Source of the DNA: CAZMZW01 sp963802275 | GTDB taxonomy: Bacteria > Chloroflexota > Anaerolineae > Anaerolineales > Anaerolineaceae | Direction: 5' to 3' | Length of the DNA: 64,000 bases | NCBI GenBank assembly: GCA_963802275.1 | Contig: CAWDIB010000004.1 | Location: 930,001 to 994,000, forward strand | In this document: in pieces, positions 36,130 through 44,909 of the stretch | Position numbering within the stretch: position 1 is the first letter of the stretch | Layout: the number at the start of each line of letters is the position of its first letter | Notes under the pieces: model-generated | Seen by the model: only the letters and a program-made list of their open reading frames with translations | What the model was told of the DNA's origin: nothing | Database searches by the model: none | Made by a program: the position numbers and the translations under genes

Positions 36130-37536
36130 CTATTTCGCAGCCGTTTTGCGGGCGCGTTTCCCGAAGGAAGGCAAGGTAAGCCATATGGCACCCGTACCTA
36201 CCAGAGCTGCGGCGATGCCAGCCAGAACACCAATGACCGGGATGGCGGCAACAAGTACATAAACGAATACACCCACTACCAGGATGACCCAGGCATTACC
36301 AGCTGATTTGGGGAACAAATGTCCCGACAGCCACTTGCCAACCAGGTAAAGCGCCACCACTTTGCTGAGGGTGAAGACCACCAAGAGGAATGCCATGGTG
36401 ATGAAAAAGATTGCAACACCGACCACTCCCAGCCAGGCGAAAAGAAGCCCACCCAGGGAAATAAAACCCAGGAATACAGCCATGAGCACAAACACCAGCG
36501 GGATCATCAGCATGGCCAGGAAACCAACCGCCATGACTACAAAGCCCCAACCGGCTGCCTGCAGCGGATTGCGATACCCGGCTTCCACCACTCGCTTAAA
36601 GGGTTTCAGCAGCAGCCAGACCACCAGCGCACCCAGCAAGAACAAGGTCAGGAAGCGCTGCAATCCCCTGAAGAGGGAAAAGCCCTGATATGAACGACGA
36701 GCAATTTCAGCCCGGTCCCGGGGTGCCTGGTAACTTTCCATGGGTGCCGGGGTCTGGTAAATGACTGACCCGGAAGTAGCCGGTTTAAATTCAGCCGAGT
36801 CATCGCTATCGCTGGTAAAGGTCAGATTGCCAGCAATACGGGCTGAATCAGAAATGCGGATGCCAGCCGGGATGGCAGGCGGGAAATAATTGCGCCCGGG
36901 AGTGAACGAAAACCAGGTTTCCGGGTCGCGTGTTTCGTTGTCGTGACCAACATTCAATACCGCGTTGCGGCCAACCGTACCATTTAATTCAATTGCGCCG
37001 GCAGCGATTTTGGCATCGCGAGCTACCGAACCATTTAGGATTGCCTGATACACGCCGGAAAACAAGTCCGTATTCACCGCAGACCCGCTCTTGGTGGTGA
37101 GACTGAAACCACCATAGTACAGATTACGGCCCACTTGGGAATTTGCCATTAATTCCGCGGATGAGCTGGCGCCGAAGACAGAACCGCTTATCCGGCCATC
37201 CACCTGAATGCTGGCGGCGGTGGTGAACAGGTTGCCATCGATCAGTGCACCGTTGGAGATCACCACCGTTTCGCCCATCAGCAGGGCATCGCCATGGACC
37301 GTGCCATTAATGGTGATGGTTTTTCCCGCAGCAATCAGCATGCCGTTGACCGTGCCATCCATCAGCACTTCTTCAGCGGACAGGAATAGATCATCATCAA
37401 TAACCTTGCCGACTGGAATGGTGCCATCCGGAGTAAATTCGGCGGCATTAACCGTGCCGACCACCATCACAAATAAAAGAAATGCAACGATAATGGTCAC
37501 CCACCAACCCCTGTTTTTTATGGATTTTTGCAGCAT
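36130..37536 (-). CDS. Membrane protein with polymer-forming (bactofilin-like) domain
   Basis: 468 residues. An N-terminal signal or anchor helix (WWVTIIVAFLLFVMVVGTVNA) is followed by about 200 residues of a right-handed beta-helix type repeat, as in polymer-forming cytoskeletal proteins (DGTVNGMLIAAGKTITINGTVHGDAL split over short strands). The C-terminal half has four to five membrane helices (FLTLFLLGALVVWLLL, WGFVVMAVGFLAMLMIPLVFV). This domain order, an exported beta-helix joined to a multi-spanning domain, differs from classical cytoplasmic bactofilins. Role in envelope structure is inferred. Transcribed after the small membrane protein upstream. Confidence 0.8.
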   Translation of the reverse strand: MLQKSIKNRGWWVTIIVAFLLFVMVVGTVNAAEFTPDGTIPVGKVIDDDLFLSAEEVLMDGTVNGMLIAAGKTITINGTVHGDALLMGETVVISNGALIDGNLFTTAASIQVDGRISGSVFGASSSAELMANSQVGRNLYYGGFSLTTKSGSAVNTDLFSGVYQAILNGSVARDAKIAAGAIELNGTVGRNAVLNVGHDNETRDPETWFSFTPGRNYFPPAIPAGIRISDSARIAGNLTFTSDSDDSAEFKPATSGSVIYQTPAPMESYQAPRDRAEIARRSYQGFSLFRGLQRFLTLFLLGALVVWLLLKPFKRVVEAGYRNPLQAAGWGFVVMAVGFLAMLMIPLVFVLMAVFLGFISLGGLLFAWLGVVGVAIFFITMAFLLVVFTLSKVVALYLVGKWLSGHLFPKSAGNAWVILVVGVFVYVLVAAIPVIGVLAGIAAALVGTGAIWLTLPSFGKRARKTAAK

Positions 37537-37644
37537 AAAGACTCCTTATGAATTGAATATCACCCTCATTTACGCAAAATAAATCCGGAAGTTGCTCTCT
37601 TCCGGCTCGAAATCTTTAAATTTTTTTTGTTTGGAGAAAAAATA

Positions 37645-37980
37645 TTAAGCCCGGCTGCGAAAGATGACCCCCAGCGTCCCAGCAATGATGATCACCGAGA
37701 GAAGTACCACCCCCAGCAGGATACCGCTGGTCTGGTTCGGTTCGGACAGATATTCAGCCGGCAGCGGCGTGGGCGTACCCGGCAGGGTGGTGGCGGAAGG
37801 GGTAATGGCTACCTTATCTGTGATGTTAAGACCAGTAAAGAGGTGCGAGATTGGCTCACTCCATATGACACTGACAGCAAAGATGACCACCACCAAGATA
37901 AAAATAAAATTTTGCAGGTTCCGTTCAGGACGGATGCGGGATGATTTTTCGCTTTTTATTTTCTTTTTTCCTGAAACCAT
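37645..37980 (-). CDS. Small two-helix membrane protein, function unknown
   Basis: 111 residues: a basic N-terminus, a helix FIFILVVVIFAVSVIW, an outer loop rich in Thr and Pro (ATTLPGTPTPLPAEYL) and a second helix GILLGVVLLSVIIIAGTLGVIF. No family recognised. TATAAT lies upstream on the minus strand (38028-38023). It precedes the bactofilin-like gene with a 108-bp gap holding the hairpin CCGGAAG/CTTCCGG (37585-37605), so it may be transcribed separately. Confidence 0.6.
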   Translation of the reverse strand: MVSGKKKIKSEKSSRIRPERNLQNFIFILVVVIFAVSVIWSEPISHLFTGLNITDKVAITPSATTLPGTPTPLPAEYLSEPNQTSGILLGVVLLSVIIIAGTLGVIFRSRA

Positions 37981-38043
37981 TTAAACGAGTTTTTCCTTTA
38001 TTTGATGTTGAAAACCAAGAGTATTATACCCACTGACAGGAAA

Positions 38044-39027
38044 TCAGCGGCCAGGTTTGTTCGCTTCCGCCTGCAGTTCATTGCTGGCCTGTCTTACCGT
38101 CAGATATAAATGTTCAGCTTTGAGGTCAGTGAGACTCAGACAAGGCGCCTTCAGTTTCTCCGCAAGCGATTGAGACAAACCCTGATCATAGGTCTGGGCT
38201 TCCATATTGATGACAATGCTGTGAATATCGGCTTTAGCGATGAGCGATGAAACCTGATAGGCCTCCTCCAGGGGCGGCAGAGCACCCAATGAAACATTGC
38301 CGGCGCCATCGGTGAGGATGATCAATAATGGGCGTACATCCGGGTGAAGTAGGATCTCACGCTGAAGAACCTCGTAAGCCATCTGCAAGCCGGCTGCCAG
38401 GGGCGTCTTGCCACCTACCGGGATATTGGTGAGGGCACGCGAAGCCAATTGCACGCTGTTGGTGGGCGGCAACACCAGGGTGGCGCGATCCTTTTGAAAA
38501 ACGATCAACCCAACCCGGTCACGGCGCTGGTAGGCATCGGTCAACAAGGAGAGAATGGCACCCTTGGTGGCGGTCATGCGTTCAGCCACCGCCATGGACC
38601 AGGAGGCATCCACCAGGAACAGGATCAAGTTGGCTGCACGGCGGACGCGCACCTTGCGCATATAATCGCGAGGTTTGACATGCAGGGCGATTGCCTTGTT
38701 TTTCTTCTTGCGTTCCTTTTGGAAAGGGGCGGCAGCGCGCAGGGTGGCATCAAAAGCCAGGTCGAACGGGTCACCATTGGCTGGACGGGACTGGATATAG
38801 CGCCCGCGTTTCTTCTCAGTCTGAGTGCGGGAACGGCGGCCTCCATAGGAACGCACTATTTTATCCAAGGGCGTATCCAGACGCCGTGGGGTGAACTTCT
38901 CCCCCACTTTTACCTTGTTGCCGCCTTCCCACCAATTGGCTTTGCGCTGGTCAAAAACATCCTGGGGGGCAATCGGGGCATCCTTCTCCAGCGAAGGGGA
39001 AGTCTCTCCCGTCTCGTCCCCCATCAT
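38044..39027 (-). CDS. VWA-domain protein (BchD-like chelatase subunit C-terminal half)
   Basis: 327 residues. An N-terminal acidic/proline-rich linker is followed by a von Willebrand A domain with a complete MIDAS: LILFLVDASWSMAV (DxSxS), a Thr in GGKTPLAAGL, and LTDGAGN. This matches the C-terminal half of magnesium-chelatase subunit D-type proteins. Its ATG overlaps the stop codon of the AAA gene upstream by 4 bp. Adding one A to the 7-A run just before it would fuse the two into one about 690-residue protein, the usual form in many bacteria, so the split itself may be a sequence error. Confidence 0.85.
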   Translation of the reverse strand: MMGDETGETSPSLEKDAPIAPQDVFDQRKANWWEGGNKVKVGEKFTPRRLDTPLDKIVRSYGGRRSRTQTEKKRGRYIQSRPANGDPFDLAFDATLRAAAPFQKERKKKNKAIALHVKPRDYMRKVRVRRAANLILFLVDASWSMAVAERMTATKGAILSLLTDAYQRRDRVGLIVFQKDRATLVLPPTNSVQLASRALTNIPVGGKTPLAAGLQMAYEVLQREILLHPDVRPLLIILTDGAGNVSLGALPPLEEAYQVSSLIAKADIHSIVINMEAQTYDQGLSQSLAEKLKAPCLSLTDLKAEHLYLTVRQASNELQAEANKPGR

Positions 39028-40129
39028 GCTTTTTTTGGTTTGTCTTGTGCCTCCTCAACCGGCTCGCGGGCTTCATCCGGTTCGGTCTCCTGCTCACTGC
39101 TGGAACCCACCAGGTGTTCAATGCGTTCGCGCAGTTCCTCAGCACCAATCTCGGTCTGTTGGAAAGGACCGCCCTTGATGCGATGCAGCAAAGCCAGCTC
39201 GGCTGTCAGGGCGATATCCAGGTCATTGATGGTCCTGCGCCCATCAAAAGCGGCCTGGGCACGGGAGGCTTTAAGATGACCAGGTCGGAGCGGTGCCCCT
39301 CGACATTCATGGAGGATGTGAGCGCAGCAATAGCCAGCAAGTCACGGCTGGTGTGGGTGACCTCATCCACCAGGTCACGACCATTGGCAATGCGGCGGGA
39401 AAGTTCTTCCTCACGCGGCAGCCATTCCTGGCGGAAAGCTTCGGCATCACGTTCAAAGCCGAGGTTGCGTTCCATGATCTCCACCCGCTCACGGGCGGTG
39501 CGGATACCACGGATCTCAACCGAAAGGGCAAAGCGGTCCAGCAGCTGAGGGCGTAGCTCTCCCTCCTCGGGGTTCATCGTGCCGACCAGGATGAAACGGG
39601 CAGGATGGGCGAAGGAAATGCCCTCACGTTCGACGAAATTCATGCCCATGGCGGCACTGTCCAGCAGCACATCCACCACATGGTCATCCAGCAGATTAAC
39701 CTCATCAATATACAACAATCCGCGGTTAGCGGAAGCCAGGATGCCGGGCTCGAATTTTCGCTCACCCTTCTGAATGGCCGATTCTATATCCAGGGTGCCG
39801 ACCACACGGTCCTCGGTGGCGGAAACGGGCAGGTCAATGAACGGGGTACGCCGGGTGGAAACGGGCAGGGTTTCGCCACTGGCAATGCGTTCGCGGCATT
39901 CGGTGCACAGGCTTTCGGGTTTGTCGGGGTCGCACGAAAAACGGCAGTCACTGACCACTTTCACAGATGGCAACAGGGCAGCCAACGCGCGGGCAGCGGT
40001 GGACTTGGCAGTACCGCGTTCGCCGCGGATGAGCACCCCGCCGATGCGCGGATCAACGGCATTCAGAATCAGGGCACGCTTCATACGCTCCTGACCGACA
40101 ATAGCTGTAAATGGATAAACGGCTCTCAT
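39024..40129 (-). pseudogene. Mg-chelatase-type AAA+ ATPase (BchI-like), frameshifted near its 3' end
   Basis: About 368 codons. The AAA+ core is intact: Walker A GERGTAKST, a Cys-x2-Cys pair (CTEC) in the insertion after Walker A, Walker B GLLYIDEVNLLDDHVV, sensor GTMNPEEGELRPQLLDRF. The frame breaks at about 39270 after HRSDLVILK; restoring one A to the run 39270-39272 continues as ASRAQAAFDGRRTINDLD and runs to a TGA overlapping the VWA gene. Without the correction the product has only 15 foreign residues at its end and would still contain the ATPase core. With the VWA gene it resembles metal chelatase (Mg, Co) or MoxR-like AAA-VWA pairs; no porphyrin genes are adjacent. Confidence 0.8.
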
Positions 40130-40256
40130 AAATATGACTCTCTTTTGGATTTAACGAAGTAAGTTTACCATGCGAGGTTATACCAAACCCTGGGCAGTTT
40201 GCAGATACGAAATATCCGCGACTCGACTTTTGCATCATAAACGCGTAAAATTAACT

Positions 40257-40656
40257 TCAGCCGGACACATGCTCCGGTTTGATCTTTAATATTACACGCA
40301 CCATTCCAGGCACACGTAACTTATAGACATCACCGGTATACTTTCTTGCCAGCTGGTCGATATGCTCGTCGGCGCCATCTTCGGTCTGCTCCACCACCCT
40401 GCCGCGCACCAATAATTTGCGGAAAGGTTCATCCGGGTCCTGGATGGATAAGGCCACGCGGGGATCACGGCTGGATATTCAGGTGTTTTTGCCGTCCGCG
40501 GGCGGTGTTGACCAGGAGATGGGTGCCATTGTAGTCCACCCACACCGGGGACACCTGCGGGCTGCCATCTTTCATCAGGGTGGCGAGATGAGCAAAGGCC
40601 TTCTTTGCAAACAAGTCCAGGTACTTCTGCAATGTTTGCGCATTCTCCTTGTTCAT
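40257..40656 (-). pseudogene. PPOX-class F420/FMN-dependent protein, frameshifted
   Basis: Two frames (40656-40465 and 40457-40257) give one about 132-residue pyridoxamine-oxidase-like protein: AHLATLMKDGSPQVSPVWVDYNGTHLLVNTARGRQKHLNIQ continued by RDPRVALSIQDPD (here in parts). One surplus C near 40469 makes a TGA; without it the join NIQ-RDPRVALS is the normal family sequence. Members bind F420 or FMN and reduce small molecules. The length without the extra base is exactly that of the family. It probably belongs to the redox group that follows upstream. Confidence 0.78.
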
Positions 40657-40683
40657 GTCTGCCTCACTTTTTATTCAATCTTA

Positions 40684-41183
40684 TCAATAACAAGGGGGAG
40701 ATTCCATCATCAGAGAATCATTAAAAAGGGCAGCCATGGAGCTGCCCTTAATAATGCATTCAAATGAAAGGATTAGTCTATCCAACAGCCGTCTCTCACC
40801 CTGGATCTCGCGCAGGTGGGTCAGGTCCTGGGTGACTTCGATGGTTCCGCGGTAAGCGCCCTGTTCATCGCGCACGGCATAATAACTGATGTAAATGAAT
40901 TTTCCATCCATCTGGATCCAAAACTCGGCCACATTGCGCTTGCCGGAGCGAAAATCCTCCACTATGCGGACGACCTTGTCCACGCTGGCAGGCGGGTGGC
41001 ATTTTTGCACCTTGCGCCCGATAATGGCGGGTGTGCGGCGGAAGATGCGCTCCTTGGTTTCCGAATAAAAGAAGGACGCGTATCGGTCTCATCCACAAAT
41101 GCAATGTCGAACGGCAGGGTGGTGAGCATCAGGCTGAGTTGTTCCGGGCTGAGCGCTCCGGTCTTGAGGGGTACACTGGTCAT
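40684..41183 (-). pseudogene. PAS-domain protein of DUF438 type, frameshifted
   Basis: A start frame from 41183 (LSPEQLSLMLTTLPFDIAF) and a second frame to 40684 (QKCHPPASVDKVVRIVEDF, RNVAEFWIQMDGKFIYISYY, GTIEVTQDLTHLREIQGE) make one PAS protein of about 166 residues. The frame changes near 41075 by loss of one base; the joined text reads FFYSETKERIFRRTP, the usual sequence there. The CHPP motif and the domain are those of the C-terminal PAS part of DUF438 proteins, which in other bacteria is fused to the DUF438/hemerythrin part; here that part is the separate gene upstream. Probably senses redox state or a gas by a bound cofactor (inference). Confidence 0.78.
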
Positions 41184-41236
41184 GGGTTATTCCTTTCCTG
41201 GTTGATTTGATTTAATTGTAACGGATTGCCAGGCGG

Positions 41237-42018
41237 TCAGGGGGTTGGATCTTGCCGCCATTGGCTGGCGCGGGTGACATAGGCAAAGCCCAGGTCGGCT
41301 TCCTGGTCATAAATTTCCTGCCAATCCTTGAGGTCAGGCGCTCCAGGGCGGCCGGGAAGAGGATATGCTCTTCCTTGTAGAACATCTCGCGCATGGCATT
41401 TTCCAGCGGGGTGAAGGTCTTGTCCAGTTCAGCCGCCATGGCCTGGCTGGGCAGCGCCGGTGATTTGAGCATGGACAACATGGCCTTCCAGCCGCGGCGG
41501 ATTTCATCGTGGATGCCCCACATCACCGAAGAAGGACCGGAAAATTCGTAGCGCTCCAGGTAGGGGAACAGGTGATTCTCCTTGCGGGCATAATGGACTT
41601 CAAATTCCTTCAGTTTTTGCAGTTTTTCGGTCAGCTTGCTGCGCACTTCAGGGGTGGGATTGACCTTGAAGTTGACCAGCACAGACCTGACCTCGTTCAA
41701 GACGAGGGCTGCCAGCTCATTTTCGGTGCGCATGGTGTACAAGGGATGGCCGGGCACCATATCCGGGGTGGGCTCCTTGTCCAACCCCTCGCGGAAGAGG
41801 GCGACGTGCACATCGCACAGGTTCTGGATATCCTCCACCGGCATGCCCTCATCCACCAGGGATTGCTCGATCTGGGCGATCTCACCGGCGCTGGCATTTT
41901 TCAGCACATCGGCGAACTGGCCGCGCAGTTCCTCGACCGGGGTGCCCTGATGTAGCTTGCGCAGGGCTTCCTTGAGTTGCTCCTTGCGGCGGGAAACGTT
42001 ATTGATATATTCGCTCAT
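41237..42018 (-). CDS. DUF438 plus hemerythrin-like domain protein, C-terminal frameshift
   Basis: About 260 residues. Residues 1-70 form the DUF438 domain (LRKLHQGTPVEELRGQFADVL); the rest is hemerythrin-like with Fe ligands suggested by H145 and H151 (VHYARKENHLFPYLE), HDEIRRGW and KEEHILFPAALERL. The last ~25 codons are out of frame: losing one base near 41335 changes DLKDWQEIYDQEADLGFAYV into unrelated text and the ORF then ends at 41212; in the corrected frame the stop is at 41237. Such proteins bind O2 or NO at a di-iron centre. ATG 42018 is preceded by AAAAGGAG. It lies just downstream of a ferredoxin gene. Confidence 0.85.
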
Positions 42019-42033
42019 GATGACTCCTTTTAA

Positions 42034-42235
42034 TTACCAGCTGATTTCATATTCAACGCGGATGGCGCCCTGCGGGCAGGCAGGTTCGCAATCACCACAG
42101 TAGGTGCAGGGCGAAGGCTGAACAAAGACGATCTGGTTGCCTGCCATTTCCGAGGGCATGGGTTGGACATTGTTCGACACATTCACCGCACAGGGTGCAT
42201 TTCTTTTTGTCAATGATGGGCAGGGCAGGATTCAT
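42034..42235 (-). pseudogene. 2[4Fe-4S] ferredoxin, frameshifted
   Basis: A small gene of about 66 codons. The first cluster, CTLCGECVEQCP, is read from ATG 42235; the second, CTYCGDCEPACPQGAI, is in another frame and runs to TAA at 42034. One base too many near 42155 separates them. In the corrected frame the spacing and length are those of bacterial 2[4Fe-4S] ferredoxins, ending VEYEISW. It is 16 bp upstream of the DUF438-hemerythrin gene, so electron supply to that sensor or to the PPOX protein is plausible. Confidence 0.75.
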
Positions 42236-42279
42236 TACAACCTCTACTTTCCTGCTTACTATATCTAAAACAAGCCAAT

Positions 42280-42299
42280 GTGACTACGACTAAAGTCAC
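42280..42299. promoter_or_regulatory. Palindrome upstream of the ferredoxin/DUF438 group (candidate Crp/Fnr site)
   Basis: GTGACT and AGTCAC are separated by 8 nt, centred 45-55 bp before the ferredoxin start. A Crp/Fnr-family gene lies just upstream on the same strand. The half-site GTGA resembles Crp-type half-sites but the spacing is wider than TGTGA-N6-TCACA, so the assignment is tentative. No other structure was seen in the 220-bp gap. Confidence 0.4.
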
Positions 42300-42462
42300 T
42301 TTACTTAATAAATCAAGAAATAGGTTTTTTTCTAGGGATGTTTTTAAAATATTTCCTGTTTTTTGTTAGATCGTTTCGTCACTGCGTTCCTCGCGAATAT
42401 TACTTGCTACCCTCGCCTCCGTTGGCCGCTGGTGAATGTGCCAGAGTCATCAAAAACAAATC

Positions 42463-43134
42463 CTATTCCGACTCGGCAATCTTCTGCAGGGCAGAGCGGT
42501 TCAGCAGGCGGATGTGCTGACGCTGGAGCTGGACAAGCCCTTCGGATTCGAGGCTGCGCAGGCAGCGCCCGACCACGTCGCGCACGGTGCCGATGTGGCG
42601 GGCGATCTCATCCTGGGTCCAGCGCTGGGAATGCCCATGCCGGTCCGCCTGCTCGAGCAGGAAACGCACCAGCCGGGCACGCACGGAATACAAACCCAAT
42701 TCTTCCACACGATTTGTGAGTTGCTTCAAGCGCTGCGCATAATCTCGCAGTACCAGGTGATTGAAAGCTTGCAGCTCTGCCAGCAGTGCCAAGAAATGAG
42801 AGGCAGGAATAACCAGCACCTGTGCATCGGTAACAGCACGTACGCTGGCAGCATTGAGTGGTTCATCCAAAAAGAAGGGGGCAGTATTGAACCCCTGCCC
42901 CGGGGTGAGCAAAGCCAGGACCTGTTCCCGCCCGGCCAGTGACATACGCAGAACCTCCACCTGGCCGGAAAGCAGGTAGTAGGCTGCGACAGACTCATCG
43001 CCTTCATGGATGATAAAGTAACCGGTAGGAACATCCTTGATCAATGACCGGCTTGCGATCTTTTTTAGGTCATCCTGGTCCAGCCCGGAAAAAGGAGGTT
43101 GCTTGAGCAGGCGGGAGAGCAAGTCAGAAGGCAT
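42463..43134 (-). CDS. Crp/Fnr-family transcriptional regulator
   Basis: 223 residues: an N-terminal cyclic-nucleotide-type sensor domain (GYFIIHEGDESVAAYYLLSGQVEV, the RmlC-like roll), a long dimerisation helix, and a C-terminal helix-turn-helix (WTQDEIARHIGTVRDVVGRCLRSLE). There are no N-terminal cysteines of the FNR type and no clear cAMP-binding Arg/Ser pair, so the signal could be haem, NO or redox, as in HcpR/Dnr-type members. It precedes the ferredoxin-DUF438-PAS-PPOX genes on the same strand and may regulate them (inference). Divergent from the Zn/Mn transporter. Confidence 0.9.
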   Translation of the reverse strand: MPSDLLSRLLKQPPFSGLDQDDLKKIASRSLIKDVPTGYFIIHEGDESVAAYYLLSGQVEVLRMSLAGREQVLALLTPGQGFNTAPFFLDEPLNAASVRAVTDAQVLVIPASHFLALLAELQAFNHLVLRDYAQRLKQLTNRVEELGLYSVRARLVRFLLEQADRHGHSQRWTQDEIARHIGTVRDVVGRCLRSLESEGLVQLQRQHIRLLNRSALQKIAESE

Positions 43135-43218
43135 AATGTTATGAATACTCCACTATCATTTTAAGAATTTTCATCCATTTGGCAATGTGTAAAAGGACAG
43201 ACATATCCTATTCTCTTT

Positions 43219-43224
43219 TATAAT
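43219..43224 (+). promoter_or_regulatory. -10 element of the Zn/Mn transporter operon, leaderless-type
   Basis: TATAAT ends 9 nt before ATG 43234, with no ribosome site between, so the transcript would begin at or within 3 nt of the start codon. AGGACA (43194-43199) is a possible -35 at 19-bp spacing. Confidence 0.45.
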
Positions 43225-43233
43225 CAAGCCCGT

Positions 43234-44118
43234 ATGAAGACCAAATCAATCCTTATGGTTATTACCATTACTTTGCTGATGATAACCGGCTGCAGTAATG
43301 GTGCACAAAACTATTCCAGCCAACTCATCAAGGTCATGGCCGCAGAATCCTTTTTAACCGATATTGCCCAGCAGGTGGCGGGAAATCGGATCAAGATTGA
43401 AGGATTAATTCCCATCGGGATGGAGCCCCACGCCTATGAACCCACCCCGCGAGATGTGGCGCGTGTGGCGGAAAGCGACCTGCTGATCATCAGCGGGGCG
43501 GGGTTGGAAGAATGGCTGAAGGGCATCCTCACCAACATCGGCGGCAGCGAAAAGATCATTGAGGCATCCGCCGGCCTGACCGCCGTTAATGGCGATCCGC
43601 ACTTCTGGCTGGACCCCATCTCTGTACTGGCTTATGTGGACAACATCCGCTATGCACTGGCGCGTATTGACCCGGATGGCAAGAATTTATATATTTCCAA
43701 CGCCTCAGCATACAAGCAAAAACTGATTGAACTGGACACCTGGATCAAGCTGGAAGTGGAAAAGATTCCCCTAGAAAATCGTTTGCTGGTGACCAATCAT
43801 GAAACGCTGCGGTACTTCGCCAGCCGATATGGATTCCAGGTGATCGGCTCGCTGTTAGCAAGCCTGAGCAGCGAGGCATCCCCTGCACCCAGGGAGCTGG
43901 CGCAGTTGAGCGACAGCCTGCGGGTGCTGCCGGTGCGGGTCATTTTTCTTGACGCAGGCAGCAACCCCAAACTGGCGGAGCAGATTGCAGCTGAGACCAA
44001 TGCGAAGATTATCACCGACCTGTACAGCGAATCGCTCAGTCCGGCAGGGGGACCAGCCTCCACCTACCTGGATATGATGAAATATAACGTGAGCGTCATC
44101 GTGAGTGCCCTGCAATGA
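43234..44118 (+). CDS. Metal ABC transporter substrate-binding lipoprotein (ZnuA/MntC family)
   Basis: 294 residues. A signal peptide with lipobox MITGC (Cys20) is followed by the cluster A-I fold. Metal ligands expected for the family are visible: His in GMEPHAYEPTP, His in GDPHFWLDP, His in LVTNHETLRYFA and Asp in KIITDLYSESL. A His-rich loop between the first two, common in ZnuA, is missing, which leaves Mn2+, Zn2+ or Fe2+ open. Translationally coupled to the ATPase gene by a 4-bp overlap. Confidence 0.92.
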   Translation: MKTKSILMVITITLLMITGCSNGAQNYSSQLIKVMAAESFLTDIAQQVAGNRIKIEGLIPIGMEPHAYEPTPRDVARVAESDLLIISGAGLEEWLKGILTNIGGSEKIIEASAGLTAVNGDPHFWLDPISVLAYVDNIRYALARIDPDGKNLYISNASAYKQKLIELDTWIKLEVEKIPLENRLLVTNHETLRYFASRYGFQVIGSLLASLSSEASPAPRELAQLSDSLRVLPVRVIFLDAGSNPKLAEQIAAETNAKIITDLYSESLSPAGGPASTYLDMMKYNVSVIVSALQ

Positions 44119-44909
44119 AAACCCAGCCAGCGCGCATCGATTTTGATCACCTAACCGTCCTGTATGAGGGTGAAGCAGCGATTGAAGACCTGACCGTGCA
44201 GATACCGGAGGGGGCACGCGTAGCTGTGGTAGGCCCGAACGGGGCAGGCAAGTCAACCCTGTTCAAGGCACTGGTGGGCGAGTTGCCCATTCATTCCGGA
44301 TTTGCCAGCATCCATTGCCAGCCGCTGGGCGCCCACCAGGACTGCGTGGCTTACGTGCCGCAGCGTGAGGAAATTGACTGGCATTACCCGGTGACCGTGG
44401 AGGATGTGGTGATAATGGGTCGTTACGGAAAACTGGGCTGGCTGAAGCGAGCCAGTCAGCATGACCGCGATGTGGTGGCCCGCAGCCTGGAACAGGTGGA
44501 AATCGGCGGGTTGGCGCATAGTGCCATCAGCGAACTATCCGGCGGGCAGCAGCAGCGCGTTTTTCTGGCCAGGGCGCTGGCGCAAGAGCCGCATATCCTG
44601 CTGCTGGATGAACCGTTCAATGGCATAGACGCCCCAACCCGCGATGCCATTTACCGGGTGATGGATAAACTGCAGAAAGAGGGGGTAACCGTGATGGTTT
44701 CCATCCACGACCTCAATGAAGCCATGCGGCGCTTTGACCATGCCCTGCTGCTCAATAAAAAGCTGGTGGCCTTTGGCAAACCCAGGCAGGTCTTTTCGAC
44801 TCGCAACATCCGGGTTGCCTTTGCGGATAAATTCCTGATGGTGGATGGCGCCTGCATCACAGATGACTGCCATCCGCCAGCCAAAACGGTCGAACGGAGA
44901 CTGCCGTGA
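44115..44909 (+). CDS. Metal ABC transporter ATP-binding protein (ZnuC/MntB type)
   Basis: 264 residues: Walker A GPNGAGKST, Q-loop VPQREEIDWHYPVTVEDVVIMGRYG, signature LSGGQQQRVFLARAL, Walker B LLLDEPFNGID and H-loop SIHDL. The motif VPQRxEIDWxxPVTVxDVVxMGR is typical of Mn/Zn importers. The C-terminal end carries a Cys/His pair (ACITDDCHPPA), possibly metal-binding. Overlaps both neighbours by 4 bp. Confidence 0.93.
   Translation: MKTQPARIDFDHLTVLYEGEAAIEDLTVQIPEGARVAVVGPNGAGKSTLFKALVGELPIHSGFASIHCQPLGAHQDCVAYVPQREEIDWHYPVTVEDVVIMGRYGKLGWLKRASQHDRDVVARSLEQVEIGGLAHSAISELSGGQQQRVFLARALAQEPHILLLDEPFNGIDAPTRDAIYRVMDKLQKEGVTVMVSIHDLNEAMRRFDHALLLNKKLVAFGKPRQVFSTRNIRVAFADKFLMVDGACITDDCHPPAKTVERRLP

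Noticed and set aside
37585..37605. Hairpin CCGGAAG/CTTCCGG as terminator of the small membrane protein gene
   Set aside because: On the minus strand it is followed by ATTTATTTT only; too weak to list as a terminator with confidence.
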